From Candidatus Dadabacteria bacterium UBA1144 (GTDB lineage Bacteria > Desulfobacterota_D > UBA1144), in the NCBI GenBank assembly GCA_002311855.1, contig DCAB01000013.1, positions 1 through 64,000 on the forward strand: a stretch of DNA of 64,000 bases, in the 5' to 3' direction. This document shows, in pieces, positions 17,221 to 26,510 of the stretch (positions are counted from its first letter, which is position 1; the number at the start of each line of letters is the position of its first letter). Made by a program: the position numbers and the translations under genes. Below the pieces are notes generated by a model, which did no database searches, was not told the DNA's origin, and saw only the letters and a program-made list of their open reading frames with translations.

Positions 17221-17875
17221 CTAATGTGTAATCTTTTTTCTTTTTTCCAAATCTCCTGTTTAATTCGGAATAAATATCATTTATTTCTATATTGTGCTCT
17301 GCAAGTGCCACGAGCATATGAAACAACAGATCTGTATACTCGTATATAATTTCGTCCTTTTTGCCAATATTTGATGCTTCGATAGCTTCCTTTGATTCTT
17401 CATCAATTTTCTCTAATATTTTTTTCAAGCCGTCGTTGAATAATGATGTGGTGTAAGAAGATTTATTTTTTATATCTTTTTTACGTTCTTTTATTAAGTC
17501 AAAAAGTATATTTAATATGTTTTTTTCAGTGATTACGGAAGAAAGAGTTTTATTGTCAATATCTCTAAAAAAACATGAATTATTTCCTGTATGACAAGTG
17601 GGGCCATTAGGATTTACAAGATATATCAAGCTATCCTCATCGCAATCGACAAGTATATTTTTTATTGACAGTGTATTACCAGAGGTTTCGCCTTTTTTCC
17701 ACAAGGCATTTCTGCTTTTACTCCAAAAATGGGCATAACCACTTGTAATTGTCTGGGTTAAAGCATTAATGTTCGCATGTGCAAGCATTAAGATGTCACC
17801 TGTTTTATAATTTTGCACTACAACTGGCACTAGGCCATTTTCATTATATTTTATTTGGTTTATAATAGATTCCAT
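17213..17875 (-). CDS. hisIE: Bifunctional phosphoribosyl-AMP cyclohydrolase / phosphoribosyl-ATP pyrophosphatase
   Basis: Second and third steps of histidine synthesis in one protein. The N-terminal HisI domain (about 1-115) has HFWSKSRNALWKKGETSG, DCDEDSL and GPTCHTG, which hold the zinc and magnesium ligands. The C-terminal HisE domain (about 120-220) is an all-helical MazG-like pyrophosphatase with EKIDEESKEAIEA and EYTDLLFHMLVAL. Other his genes are not adjacent. TATATT ends 8 bases before the ATG. A small gene overlaps its end. Confidence 0.95.
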   Translation of the reverse strand: MESIINQIKYNENGLVPVVVQNYKTGDILMLAHANINALTQTITSGYAHFWSKSRNALWKKGETSGNTLSIKNILVDCDEDSLIYLVNPNGPTCHTGNNSCFFRDIDNKTLSSVITEKNILNILFDLIKERKKDIKNKSSYTTSLFNDGLKKILEKIDEESKEAIEASNIGKKDEIIYEYTDLLFHMLVALAEHNIEINDIYSELNRRFGKKKKDYTLDE

Positions 17876-17883
17876 TAATATTC

Positions 17884-17889
17884 AATATA
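17884..17889 (-). promoter_or_regulatory. Putative -10 box for hisIE
   Basis: TATATT on the minus strand, directly preceded by TG, ends 8 bases before the hisIE ATG. No ribosome site lies between. It sits in the 41-base gap shared with divergent rpoZ. Confidence 0.35.
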
Positions 17890-17916
17890 CAATAAAATAT
17901 TGATAAGGAAATTTAT

Positions 17917-18114
17917 ATGGCAAGAGTAACCATTGAAGATTGTTTGGAAAAAATAAACAACAGATTTGAATTATCTGTTGCTGCTATGAAACGAGCCAAA
18001 AGTATTTATGACGGTGCTGAATCTTTATCTAAAGAGAACAACAAGCCAATTGTTTTAGCTCTAAGAGAAATAGCCGAAGAAAAAATCATAGCCGTAAAAA
18101 AAACCAAAGAGTAG
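17917..18114 (+). CDS. rpoZ: RNA polymerase omega subunit
   Basis: Small subunit (65 aa) that helps beta' fold and assemble. The N-terminus MARVTIEDCLEKINNRFELS and the RAKSIYDG segment are typical of the family. An AAGGA ribosome site lies 7 bases before the ATG, so this gene has a conventional leader. It is divergent from hisIE and is followed 7 bases later by a hydantoinase-like gene rather than by spoT or gmk. Confidence 0.95.
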   Translation: MARVTIEDCLEKINNRFELSVAAMKRAKSIYDGAESLSKENNKPIVLALREIAEEKIIAVKKTKE

Positions 18115-18121
18115 CATTGTT

Positions 18122-20038
18122 ATGAATCTTTCGATAGATTCAGGTGGTACATTTACAGATATCGTAGTTGAACAAAATGGTTTTTTTACAACCTACAAGA
18201 TCCCATCTGATAATCTAAATCCCTATAGACCTGTAGTCGAATTTTTGGAAAAATCCAAAAAAAAATATGATTATTTTGTTAATGGAACAACTGTTGCAAC
18301 AAATTCAATTTTACAACACAAGGGTGCAAAAACACTCCTAATTACGACTCATGGATTTAAAGATTTAATCAAAATCAAAAGACAGTCTAGAAAAGATTTA
18401 TATTCTTTGTTTCCAAAAAAAGAAAAATCATTTTTAACAAAAATTCAAGTAGATACAATAAAAGAACGTACAGAGTCTGATGGTACTATTACGTTGCAAA
18501 TTTTAGCAAAAGACATTAACAAAATAAAAGAAAGAATAATCAAAAACAAGATTGAAGTAGTTGCGATATGTCTAATTAACTCATTTGTAAATCCAAAAAA
18601 TGAAAAAATTCTTAAAAATTCATTAAAATCAATTGGTGTTCCAATTTATATATCAACCGAATTAAATCAACAAATAAAAGAATATGAACGTTCGGTTACT
18701 ATTTCTGCTAATGCTTTTATTTCGAAGAAGCTCAATGAATATGTAAGTCAAGTTAGAAATAAAAAATATTTTGATACATTCTTAATTCAACAGTCTAATG
18801 GTGGGTTGGCTTTTGCAGACCTAGCAATCAAAAATCCAGTCAACATATTGCAATCTGGTCCAGCAGGAGGAGTAGTTGGTGCCTATAAACTTTCAAAGAT
18901 ATTAAAAGACGACAAGATTGTAACTTACGATATGGGAGGTACGTCGACCGATGTTTCTTTAATTAATTCTAATATCTTTCAAAGAGATACCTTAGAAATA
19001 GATAACGAACTTTTAAATCTCAACTGTATCGATATTTGTTCAATTGGATCTGGTGGAGGGTCAATCGCTTACATCGATAAAGGTAATACATTAAATGTGG
19101 GGCCTAAAAGCGCTGGATCAGATCCTGGACCTTCAGCTTATGGTAAATCGAATTTTGCCACTGTATTTGATGCAGATATTGTTCTTGGAAAGATACCAAA
19201 AATGGTCTTGGAAGATAATATAATTAAACTTTACCCGGAAAGATCTTATAAGAGTATTGAGAAGCTATCTAAAAAACTAAAAATTTCTACAACTAAATGT
19301 GCGGAATATATAATAGAGCAAGCAAATCATAAAATGTCGAATGCAATTGAATCTCTATCCGCAAAATATGGATTCGATCATAGAGAATTTGCCTTATACG
19401 CCTATGGAGGATCTTCAGGGCTACATGCATGTGACATCTCAGATATCTTGGGTATAAAAAAAATTGTCTTTCCAAACAACATGACAGTTTTTTCAGCAAA
19501 GGGGATGCTTTATGCTGATTCATTTTACGATTTAAACGTAACTTTTAAAAGAAATTATCATAGTCTAACTTTCGGAAATATAGAAAAAGAATTTCAGGAT
19601 AATATATTGAAATTTAGTAAAATTAATTCCAAGAAGATTAAGAAGATAGATAAATTTATAAATCTAAAATATCTAGGCCAAGGAGACTGCATAGAGGTGA
19701 GAAACTCAAGAAAAAATTTACAGAATTTTTCTTCTGAGCATTTTAAAAGATTTGGGTTTACCCTTAAAAGAGAAGTTGAAATTTCTTCATTGAAGATTAG
19801 ATTCCATTTTAGTGACAACCCATCTTTGAATTTTTCTGACTCTAGGATAAAAAAAACCGATTTTCAAGTCAGGTCTAATCAAAAATCAAATATCTTTATA
19901 AAAGAAAATATGGAAAATCATAAAAAATACGCAAACCCATTAATAGTAATGGATGGAAAAGTTCCAATTATTGTTAATCGAGGATATTATTCTAGTTCTG
20001 ATGAGTACGGAAATATAATAATTGAAAAAAAAGAATAA
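18122..20038 (+). CDS. Hydantoinase A / 5-oxoprolinase A-subunit-like protein
   Basis: HyuA-family ATPase with the actin-like/ASKHA fold, which in known members hydrolyses N-methylhydantoin or 5-oxoproline together with a HyuB subunit. Motifs are SGGTFTDIVV at residues 6-15, NGTTVATNS, QSGPAGGVVGA, YDMGGTSTDVSL, GSGGGSIAY and SDPGPSAYG. At 638 aa it is near the usual A-subunit length. No B subunit is adjacent, so its substrate is unknown; acetone carboxylase or acetophenone carboxylase subunits belong to the same family. The end overlaps the NUDIX gene by 17 bases. Confidence 0.88.
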   Translation: MNLSIDSGGTFTDIVVEQNGFFTTYKIPSDNLNPYRPVVEFLEKSKKKYDYFVNGTTVATNSILQHKGAKTLLITTHGFKDLIKIKRQSRKDLYSLFPKKEKSFLTKIQVDTIKERTESDGTITLQILAKDINKIKERIIKNKIEVVAICLINSFVNPKNEKILKNSLKSIGVPIYISTELNQQIKEYERSVTISANAFISKKLNEYVSQVRNKKYFDTFLIQQSNGGLAFADLAIKNPVNILQSGPAGGVVGAYKLSKILKDDKIVTYDMGGTSTDVSLINSNIFQRDTLEIDNELLNLNCIDICSIGSGGGSIAYIDKGNTLNVGPKSAGSDPGPSAYGKSNFATVFDADIVLGKIPKMVLEDNIIKLYPERSYKSIEKLSKKLKISTTKCAEYIIEQANHKMSNAIESLSAKYGFDHREFALYAYGGSSGLHACDISDILGIKKIVFPNNMTVFSAKGMLYADSFYDLNVTFKRNYHSLTFGNIEKEFQDNILKFSKINSKKIKKIDKFINLKYLGQGDCIEVRNSRKNLQNFSSEHFKRFGFTLKREVEISSLKIRFHFSDNPSLNFSDSRIKKTDFQVRSNQKSNIFIKENMENHKKYANPLIVMDGKVPIIVNRGYYSSSDEYGNIIIEKKE

Positions 20039-20627
20039 ACTAATAGAAAAATTAAAGGTGCATTTTCAAGAAGTTCATAATATAAGTAAAATTGTGCCTG
20101 ACGAACATACAATATTTTCTTCAGTTGCGATTATATTGAGAGAAAAAGCATTTAATCTGCAAATTTTATTTATAAAAAGATCTAAAAGAGATAATGATAC
20201 ATTTTCTGGACACATGGCTTTTCCAGGTGGAGTTGAAGAGAAAACTGACAAGGACACGTTATCTACTGCTATTAGGGAGACATTGGAAGAAGTAGGTTTG
20301 GATCTTAATCTACATGGAAAATTAATTGGTAGATTTGATGACTATAGACCGGCTACTCCTTTGGCTAATCACTTTATAGTATCACCATTTATCTTTTATT
20401 TAACTGACTCAAATTTTAATTTAATTAGAAATCCGAATGAAGTAGAAGACGTTGTGTGGATTGATATCAATGAATTACAAAAAATATTACCTCGAAGCAG
20501 AACCTCGTATAATAAATTGAATGGCATCCAACAAGATTATGTTTTTGATTACGGAAAGTATAGAATTTGGGGTATGACAGGAAAAATTTTATATTCTTTC
20601 TTAAAGAAAATTAAAAATGTTAAATAA
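20022..20627 (+). CDS. NUDIX hydrolase, CoA-pyrophosphatase type
   Basis: Hydrolyses a nucleoside diphosphate derivative, most likely CoA or an acyl-CoA. The NUDIX box is visible as GGVEEKTDKDTLSTAIRETL plus EEVG. The preceding KRSKRDNDTFSGHMAFPGG matches the family signature seen in CoA pyrophosphatases (NudL/YeaB type). The best start is TTG at 20022, inside the end of the hydantoinase gene; there is no ATG before the NUDIX region, and GTG at 20058 is an alternative. Confidence 0.85.
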   Translation: MKKKNKLIEKLKVHFQEVHNISKIVPDEHTIFSSVAIILREKAFNLQILFIKRSKRDNDTFSGHMAFPGGVEEKTDKDTLSTAIRETLEEVGLDLNLHGKLIGRFDDYRPATPLANHFIVSPFIFYLTDSNFNLIRNPNEVEDVVWIDINELQKILPRSRTSYNKLNGIQQDYVFDYGKYRIWGMTGKILYSFLKKIKNVK

Positions 20628-20661
20628 TATCTGTCAAATTTTACTTTGAAAATTTAAGTGA

Positions 20662-20667
20662 TAAAAT
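20662..20667 (+). promoter_or_regulatory. Putative extended -10 box for ssb
   Basis: TAAAAT preceded by TGA (extended -10 form) ends exactly 6 bases before the ssb ATG. No ribosome site lies between. Confidence 0.45.
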
Positions 20668-20673
20668 AGAAAA

Positions 20674-21096
20674 ATGGGTAATGTCAATAAGGTTATTCTA
20701 CTTGGAAGACTTGGCGCAGATCCAGAAACTGGTGTTACGGCTACACAACAAGTACCTACAGCAACACTCAGAGTGGCTACAAATTCAAGATTTAAGAATC
20801 AATCAGGTGACTGGGAAGATAGAACTTCATGGCATCGATGCGTTGCGTTTGGAAGAACTGCAGAAAATCTAGCAAAATTCTTTAAAAAAGGTAGTCAAAT
20901 TTATCTTGAAGGTAGATTGGAAACAAGATCTTGGGATGATGAGGCTAGTGGCCAAAAACGATATATGACCGAAGTGATAATCAATAATTTCGAATTTATA
21001 GATTCTAAGTCTGGAGGCCCGAGTCAATCTATTGATGATACTTTTTTAGATGATTTTAATATCGACGATTCATCTAGTAATGACGTGCCATTCTAA
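20674..21096 (+). CDS. ssb: Single-stranded DNA-binding protein
   Basis: Coats single-stranded DNA in replication and repair. The OB fold begins MGNVNKVILLGRLGADPE, with SWHRCVAFGRTAEN and YLEGRLETRSW further in. A short flexible linker leads to the acidic tip ending DVPF, which recruits partner proteins. Length (140 aa) is slightly short because the linker is reduced. It probably shares a transcript with glmU, which starts 4 bases later. Confidence 0.97.
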   Translation: MGNVNKVILLGRLGADPETGVTATQQVPTATLRVATNSRFKNQSGDWEDRTSWHRCVAFGRTAENLAKFFKKGSQIYLEGRLETRSWDDEASGQKRYMTEVIINNFEFIDSKSGGPSQSIDDTFLDDFNIDDSSSNDVPF

Positions 21097-21100
21097 ATAA

Positions 21101-22483
21101 ATGTCTAAGAGGAACCTTAATATCGTTTTGTTATGTGCTGGAAAGAGCTCTAGGCTAAAATTTAATCTACCAAAAGTTATACTTCCTATAAATGGGAAAA
21201 CTTTACTAGAAAGATCGCTGGCTAATCTACGTAAGCTCGACCCAAAAAAAACAATTATAGTCACAGGATTTAAGAAAGATTTGGTTGTAGATATGGCAAG
21301 ATCTTGTAATTATAAAAATATTGAGTTTGCAAATCAAAAATCTCAAATTGGAACAGGACATGCAGTTAAGCAAGCTACCAGTCTTATTGATAAAAATTCA
21401 ATAGTATTAATTCTAAATGGGGATACACCTTTTGTTGATATTGATACTATCAAACAATCCATATCTTCATATCTAAAGAATAATTCTGCTTTTACTATAG
21501 CAACTTCTTTTCCTAAAGAAGTTCAAGGATATGGAAGAATTTTGCGAGACAATGATAATCAGCTATTGGATATAGTTGAAGATAAAGATTGTAGCTCTGA
21601 ACAAAAATTAATAAAAGAGGTTAATGCGGGCCTGTACTTAATCGATTCGAATTTACTTAAAAAATATATAGGTAAAATTAAGAAAAATAAAAATTCTGAA
21701 TACTACTTAACTGATTTAATTAATATTTTTGTCAGAAATGGCTTGAGAGTTGATTCTATATCCATTAAAGATGAGAGAAAATTTGTGAATATAAATACTT
21801 TTGATGATTATAAATATGCCCATGATGTTGACAAGATGTTCGTTTACGAAAATTGTATAAAAAACGATATTTTTCTCAGCGATCCAAATACTTTTCAAAA
21901 AGATTTTGATGTAAAAATATCAAAAAATGTATATATAGGCCCAAATGTAATTCTCAAAGGATCAACTGAAATAAAAGAAAATGTCCGCATTGAAGGAAGT
22001 GTATATATTGATAGTTCTTATATCGGAAAAGGCTCGATAATAAAACCTTTTACAAGTATCGAAGAATCTACTATTGGCTCAATGACTCGAATAGGACCTT
22101 TTTGTAATTTACGCCCCGGTAACAAGATTAAAGACAAAGTTAAAATTGGAAATTTTGTTGAAATAAAGAAAAGTATCATAAATAAGAAATCAAAAATTTC
22201 ACACCATTCATATATAGGCGATACGGAAATGGGGACCGGTGTCAATATTGGAGCGGGAACGATTACTTGCAACTACGACGGATTCGATAAATATAAAACA
22301 ATAATTGAAAATGATGTTTTTGTCGGAAGCGACACTATGCTCATTGCGCCAATTAAACTTGGTGAGAATTCAACAACCGGTGCTGGATCTGTTTTAACTT
22401 CAGATTTGCCCCCTAACAGTTTAGGTATAACAAGAATCAAAGAAAGACATATAAAAAATTGGAAAAAAAAATCTAAAAAGTAA
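21101..22483 (+). CDS. glmU: Bifunctional UDP-GlcNAc pyrophosphorylase / GlcN-1-P acetyltransferase
   Basis: Last two steps to UDP-N-acetylglucosamine for peptidoglycan and lipopolysaccharide. The N-terminal uridyltransferase has LCAGKSSRLKFNLPKV, QIGTGHAV and LNGDTPFV. The C-terminal half is a left-handed beta helix of hexapeptide repeats with the acetyltransferase region GAGTITCNYDGFDKYKT. Length 460 aa is typical. glmS follows after 2 bases, so two steps of the same pathway are co-transcribed. Confidence 0.97.
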   Translation: MSKRNLNIVLLCAGKSSRLKFNLPKVILPINGKTLLERSLANLRKLDPKKTIIVTGFKKDLVVDMARSCNYKNIEFANQKSQIGTGHAVKQATSLIDKNSIVLILNGDTPFVDIDTIKQSISSYLKNNSAFTIATSFPKEVQGYGRILRDNDNQLLDIVEDKDCSSEQKLIKEVNAGLYLIDSNLLKKYIGKIKKNKNSEYYLTDLINIFVRNGLRVDSISIKDERKFVNINTFDDYKYAHDVDKMFVYENCIKNDIFLSDPNTFQKDFDVKISKNVYIGPNVILKGSTEIKENVRIEGSVYIDSSYIGKGSIIKPFTSIEESTIGSMTRIGPFCNLRPGNKIKDKVKIGNFVEIKKSIINKKSKISHHSYIGDTEMGTGVNIGAGTITCNYDGFDKYKTIIENDVFVGSDTMLIAPIKLGENSTTGAGSVLTSDLPPNSLGITRIKERHIKNWKKKSKK

Positions 22484-22485
22484 AT

Positions 22486-24282
22486 ATGTGCGGAATCTTT
22501 AGCATTTATTCGAAAAAAGATATCAAAACAAATTCTTTTATTCGTTCACTAAAGGAACTTGAATATAGAGGTTATGACTCGGCTGGAGTAGCCTTTTTCG
22601 AAAAAGATAAGATTAAAACAATTAAAACTACTTTAAAAATCAAAGATTTAGAATCGAAACTACAAGACGACATTAAAACTTCTTTAATTGTAGGCCATAC
22701 AAGATGGGCAACACATGGCAATCCATCCATAAAAAACTGTCATCCTCACCATTATAAGAATGTCGTCGTTGTTCATAACGGTATTATGGAAAATTATGAT
22801 GAACTAAAAAAAAGTAACTTTATAAAAAAAAATAAAATTAAATCCGACACTGATACTGAGATTTTGGCGCACTTGATATCCTACTTTTTAACAAAAACCG
22901 GCTCACTTGCAAAATCTGTTGCTAAAGTTGGTAAAATCATAAAGGGCTCGAATGCTTTTTTGTGTCTTGATAAAAAAGACCCAAAACTTATAGTGGCATA
23001 TAAAAATAAAACCCCACTTTATTTTGGTATTAAAAGAAATGGCGAATTTTTGTTTTCTTCCGACTTAAATGCGATGAAAAGCGGTTTAGATAGATACTAC
23101 TTTCTAAATGATGAAGATTTAATTGAAATAAGTGATTATAAAATTAAATGTTTTGATAAAAATATGAAGATAAAAAAATTAAATATGAATTTGTATAAAA
23201 CACAATTACTAAGAAATAAGAAAAAATCGAATTCCGAAAACTCAATTACTTATGAAGAAATTAATTCTCAAAAATTTTTAATTCCAAAAATGTTTAATGC
23301 TTTTAAAATAATTAAAGATAAAACTAAAACAATCACAAACCCCAATGAAATAGTAATCATCGGTTGCGGTTCTTCTTATAATGCATCTTTGCTGGGCAAA
23401 TATTATTTTGAACAGATTTCTAGTATACCAACAAGTGTCTTTAGACCATCTGAATTTACTTTTTTAAAAACAAACAATAAAAAAATATTATATATTTTCA
23501 TATCTCAATCAGGCGAAACCGCCGACACTTGTGATTTGCTAGAAAACAACAGAGATTATTTCAAAAATTCTTTATCGATAGTTAATCAACCTGAATCAAG
23601 ATTGGCCTTGAACACTAAACTTTTTCTTAATCTAAATATGGGTATAGAAAAGGGAGTTGCCTCTACCAAGACTTTTACAGGCCAACTTGTTTATTTGTAT
23701 TTGTTATCAATTATTTTTAATTCCAAAACAGATACTAAATTACCAAATAAAGAATATTTCAAAAAAAACTTTTTAAAAATATTTTCTCTTGAGGATAAGA
23801 TAAAAAGTATTTCTAAAAAATTTTATAAATATAAAAACTGCTTTGTTTTGGGAAGAAATTATAATTACCCTATCTCATTAGAAGGTGCTCTTAAAATCAA
23901 AGAAATTTCATATATACATGCTGAAGGTTTATTATCCCCCGAAATGAAACACGGCCCAATTGCCTTAATCGACACAAATTTCCCGGTTATATATCTTATA
24001 TCTAACGACAAGGACACGATATTAAAAGAAATTATAAATCTCCATGAGACCAAATCAAGATCAAATAAAATTATTTTATTAGCAAATTCAACAACAATTG
24101 AAAAATTAGATAAAAAGTTTTTAGATTCAATTGATTTTATCGAAATCCCAAATATAAAGGAACATTTATTACCTATTTTTTTTATTATTCCTCTTCAGTA
24201 TCTCTCCTATCACGTAGGAAAATTAAAAAAAATATCGGTTGACCAACCTAGAAATTTAGCAAAAGTAGTTACCGTTGCATAG
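22486..24282 (+). CDS. glmS: Glutamine-fructose-6-phosphate aminotransferase
   Basis: Makes glucosamine-6-phosphate from fructose-6-phosphate and glutamine. The N-terminal glutaminase starts with the catalytic Cys2 (MCGIFSIY) and contains GHTRWATHG and DTDTEILAHL. Two SIS sugar-isomerase domains follow (CGSSYNASL, SQSGETADT), and the C-terminus DQPRNLAKVVTVA is standard. It has 598 aa, slightly under E. coli. The leader from glmU is only 2 bases, so no glmS ribozyme or long leader is present here. Confidence 0.97.
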   Translation: MCGIFSIYSKKDIKTNSFIRSLKELEYRGYDSAGVAFFEKDKIKTIKTTLKIKDLESKLQDDIKTSLIVGHTRWATHGNPSIKNCHPHHYKNVVVVHNGIMENYDELKKSNFIKKNKIKSDTDTEILAHLISYFLTKTGSLAKSVAKVGKIIKGSNAFLCLDKKDPKLIVAYKNKTPLYFGIKRNGEFLFSSDLNAMKSGLDRYYFLNDEDLIEISDYKIKCFDKNMKIKKLNMNLYKTQLLRNKKKSNSENSITYEEINSQKFLIPKMFNAFKIIKDKTKTITNPNEIVIIGCGSSYNASLLGKYYFEQISSIPTSVFRPSEFTFLKTNNKKILYIFISQSGETADTCDLLENNRDYFKNSLSIVNQPESRLALNTKLFLNLNMGIEKGVASTKTFTGQLVYLYLLSIIFNSKTDTKLPNKEYFKKNFLKIFSLEDKIKSISKKFYKYKNCFVLGRNYNYPISLEGALKIKEISYIHAEGLLSPEMKHGPIALIDTNFPVIYLISNDKDTILKEIINLHETKSRSNKIILLANSTTIEKLDKKFLDSIDFIEIPNIKEHLLPIFFIIPLQYLSYHVGKLKKISVDQPRNLAKVVTVA

Positions 24283-24291
24283 ATTATTAAT

Positions 24292-24297
24292 TATAAT
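24292..24297 (+). promoter_or_regulatory. Putative -10 box for purD
   Basis: A perfect TATAAT ends 6 bases before the purD ATG (TTCCTC between). No Shine-Dalgarno sequence can fit, so a purD transcript from here would start at or next to the A of ATG. Confidence 0.5.
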
Positions 24298-24303
24298 TTC
24301 CTC

Positions 24304-25578
24304 ATGAAAGTATTAGTTATAGGCTCAGGTGGAAGAGAACATGCCATATGTTGGTCGATATCACAAAATAAATCTATTGAAAAACTATACTGTGCTCCTG
24401 GTAATGCTGGTATTTCAGAGATTGCCGAAATTGTTGACATTAAATCTGAAAATCTAACCGATTTGCTTTATTTTGCTATGGATAAAAAAATTGATTTAAC
24501 TATAGTAGGGCCTGAAAAACCTCTCTCATTAGGAGTTGTTGATCTTTTCAGAAAAAACGGGATGTTAATTTTTGGTCCGAATCAATATTGCTCTCAACTT
24601 GAATCAAGTAAAGAATTCTCTAAATTATTTATGAAAAGAAACAATATCCCAACCGCAAACTTTAAATCTTTTACAGACTTCGACTCCGCAAGAAAATATT
24701 TAGAGAGCAATCTCTTGCCTGTTGTTGTTAAGGCCGATGGGCTAGCTTCTGGTAAAGGTGTAAAAGTTTGCTTTTCTTACGATGAAGCCGTTGAATTCCT
24801 TAAATTTTTGATGAAAGATAAAATTTTTTCTGAATCTGGAGAAAAAGTTGTTATAGAAGACTTTCTCGAAGGAGAAGAGGCCTCTTTCTTCGTATTTACC
24901 GATGGTAAGAAGATACTCCTTCTAGATTCATCACAAGATCATAAAAGATTGTTAAACAATGATTTAGGGCCAAATACAGGAGGTATGGGAGCTTATTCTC
25001 CTGCGCCTATAGTAGACTTACAAACAAAAGAGAATATTGTGAACGAGATAATAAAGCCCGTTTTTGATGGTTTTAAAAAGGATAGTATTAATTACACGGG
25101 AATTCTTTATATAGGCTTAATGATAAAGGACAGAAAGCCTAAAGTTGTTGAATTCAATTGTCGTTTTGGGGACCCAGAAGCTCAACCACTCCTATATAGA
25201 TTAAGATCAGATGCTTTTGAATTGTTCTACAGAACTGCAAAAAAGGACTTAAAAAACTATAAACTTGAATGGAAAAACACTTATTCAGTTACGGTTGTCT
25301 TGGCTTCCAAGGGGTATCCTTCAAGGCCTGAGATTGGAGGAACGATATCAAACCTTGCAAATTTTGTCGAACCAGGGGTTAAAATTTTTCATGCTGGTAC
25401 GACATTGAAGGACAATGCTTATCATATATCAGGTGGGCGAATTTTAGGTGTAACTTCCCAAGGAAAAACTCTTGAAGATGCAATCGATCTCGCTTACAAA
25501 GCAATTTCTCAAATTGATACATCAAATTTAATATATAGAACTGATATTGGTTCTAAAGGACTACTGAAAAATAGCTGA
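24304..25578 (+). CDS. purD: Phosphoribosylamine-glycine ligase
   Basis: Second step of purine synthesis, joining glycine to phosphoribosylamine with ATP. It has the N-terminal MKVLVIGSGGREHAI, the ATP-grasp domain with KADGLASGKGV and EDFLEGEEASFF, and metal-binding EFNCRFGDPEAQ. Length 424 aa is normal. It lies alone between glmS and the ribosomal cluster, away from purF and purL of the same pathway. Confidence 0.97.
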   Translation: MKVLVIGSGGREHAICWSISQNKSIEKLYCAPGNAGISEIAEIVDIKSENLTDLLYFAMDKKIDLTIVGPEKPLSLGVVDLFRKNGMLIFGPNQYCSQLESSKEFSKLFMKRNNIPTANFKSFTDFDSARKYLESNLLPVVVKADGLASGKGVKVCFSYDEAVEFLKFLMKDKIFSESGEKVVIEDFLEGEEASFFVFTDGKKILLLDSSQDHKRLLNNDLGPNTGGMGAYSPAPIVDLQTKENIVNEIIKPVFDGFKKDSINYTGILYIGLMIKDRKPKVVEFNCRFGDPEAQPLLYRLRSDAFELFYRTAKKDLKNYKLEWKNTYSVTVVLASKGYPSRPEIGGTISNLANFVEPGVKIFHAGTTLKDNAYHISGGRILGVTSQGKTLEDAIDLAYKAISQIDTSNLIYRTDIGSKGLLKNS

Positions 25579-25583
25579 ATCTC

Positions 25584-25611
25584 TTGACATAGTATCAAAG
25601 TGTGGCATATT
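25584..25611 (+). promoter_or_regulatory. Promoter of the ribosomal supercluster
   Basis: A perfect TTGACA (25584-25589) is followed after 16 bases by CATATT (25606-25611). A leader of about 20 bases holds GAGG shortly before the rpsL ATG at 25637. It is the strongest -35 box seen in the window and stands before the longest run of genes. Confidence 0.6.
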
Positions 25612-25636
25612 TCAAGGAATTAATTATGAGGTTTAG

Positions 25637-26014
25637 ATGCCAACGATAAGTCAATTAGTAAAAAATCCTAGGTATACAGAAAAGAAAAAAAGTAAATCTA
25701 GAGCACTTCAAAACAATCCTCAAAAAAGAGGTGTGTGCGTTAGGGTATATACCGCAACTCCTAAGAAGCCAAATTCCGCATTACGAAAAGTTGCGAGAAT
25801 ACGACTGACTAATGGCATTGAAGTTACTGGATATATTCCTGGAGAAGGACACAAGCTGCAAGAGCATTCGGTTGTTTTAATTAGAGGTGGCAGGGTAAAA
25901 GATCTACCAGGCGTTAGATATCACGTTATAAGAGGAACGCTAGATACTACTGGTGTTGATGGGAGAAAACAATCACGATCTAAATATGGAGCCAAAAGAC
26001 CAAAGGCTAGCTAA
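25637..26014 (+). CDS. rpsL: 30S ribosomal protein S12
   Basis: Decoding-centre protein of the small subunit. It carries PKKPNSALRK with Lys43 and RGGRVKDLPGVRYH, both wild type at the positions that give streptomycin resistance when changed. It opens the str operon; rpoC is not upstream. Length 125 aa. Confidence 0.98.
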   Translation: MPTISQLVKNPRYTEKKKSKSRALQNNPQKRGVCVRVYTATPKKPNSALRKVARIRLTNGIEVTGYIPGEGHKLQEHSVVLIRGGRVKDLPGVRYHVIRGTLDTTGVDGRKQSRSKYGAKRPKAS

Positions 26015-26029
26015 GGAAACACCGAAACC

Positions 26030-26500
26030 ATGGCGAGAAAAGGACCCGTAAAAAAATCCAAACCAATTCCCGATATAAGGTATAAAAGTACTATTATATC
26101 GAAGTTTATTAATTCGTTAATGTACGATGGCAAGAAAAGTCTAGCTGAATCGCTTTTTTACGAATCTTTTAAAATAATTGAAGAAAAAACCAAGAACGAT
26201 CCATTAGAAATTTTTGAAGAAGCATTTAAGAATATACAACCTTCTGTTGAAGTTAGATCAAAAAGGGTTGGTGGTGCCACTTATCAAGTTCCTATAGAAG
26301 TTCGCTCAATGAGAAAACACACACTTGCGATAAGATGGATTATTAATGCCGCTAAGAAGAGAGAAGGAAAAAGTATGGCATTCAAATTAGCTTTTGAAAT
26401 TATTGATGCTAAAAGCAATAAAGGTGGGGCTGCTAAAAAAAAGGAAGATACCATAAGGATGGCTGAATCCAATAGAGCTTTCGCCCACTATCGTTGGTAA
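26030..26500 (+). CDS. rpsG: 30S ribosomal protein S7
   Basis: Primary 16S rRNA-binding protein organising the 30S head. 156 aa, ending in the family-typical AESNRAFAHYRW. It starts 15 bases after rpsL. Confidence 0.98.
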   Translation: MARKGPVKKSKPIPDIRYKSTIISKFINSLMYDGKKSLAESLFYESFKIIEEKTKNDPLEIFEEAFKNIQPSVEVRSKRVGGATYQVPIEVRSMRKHTLAIRWIINAAKKREGKSMAFKLAFEIIDAKSNKGGAAKKKEDTIRMAESNRAFAHYRW

Positions 26501-26510
26501 ATTATATAAT

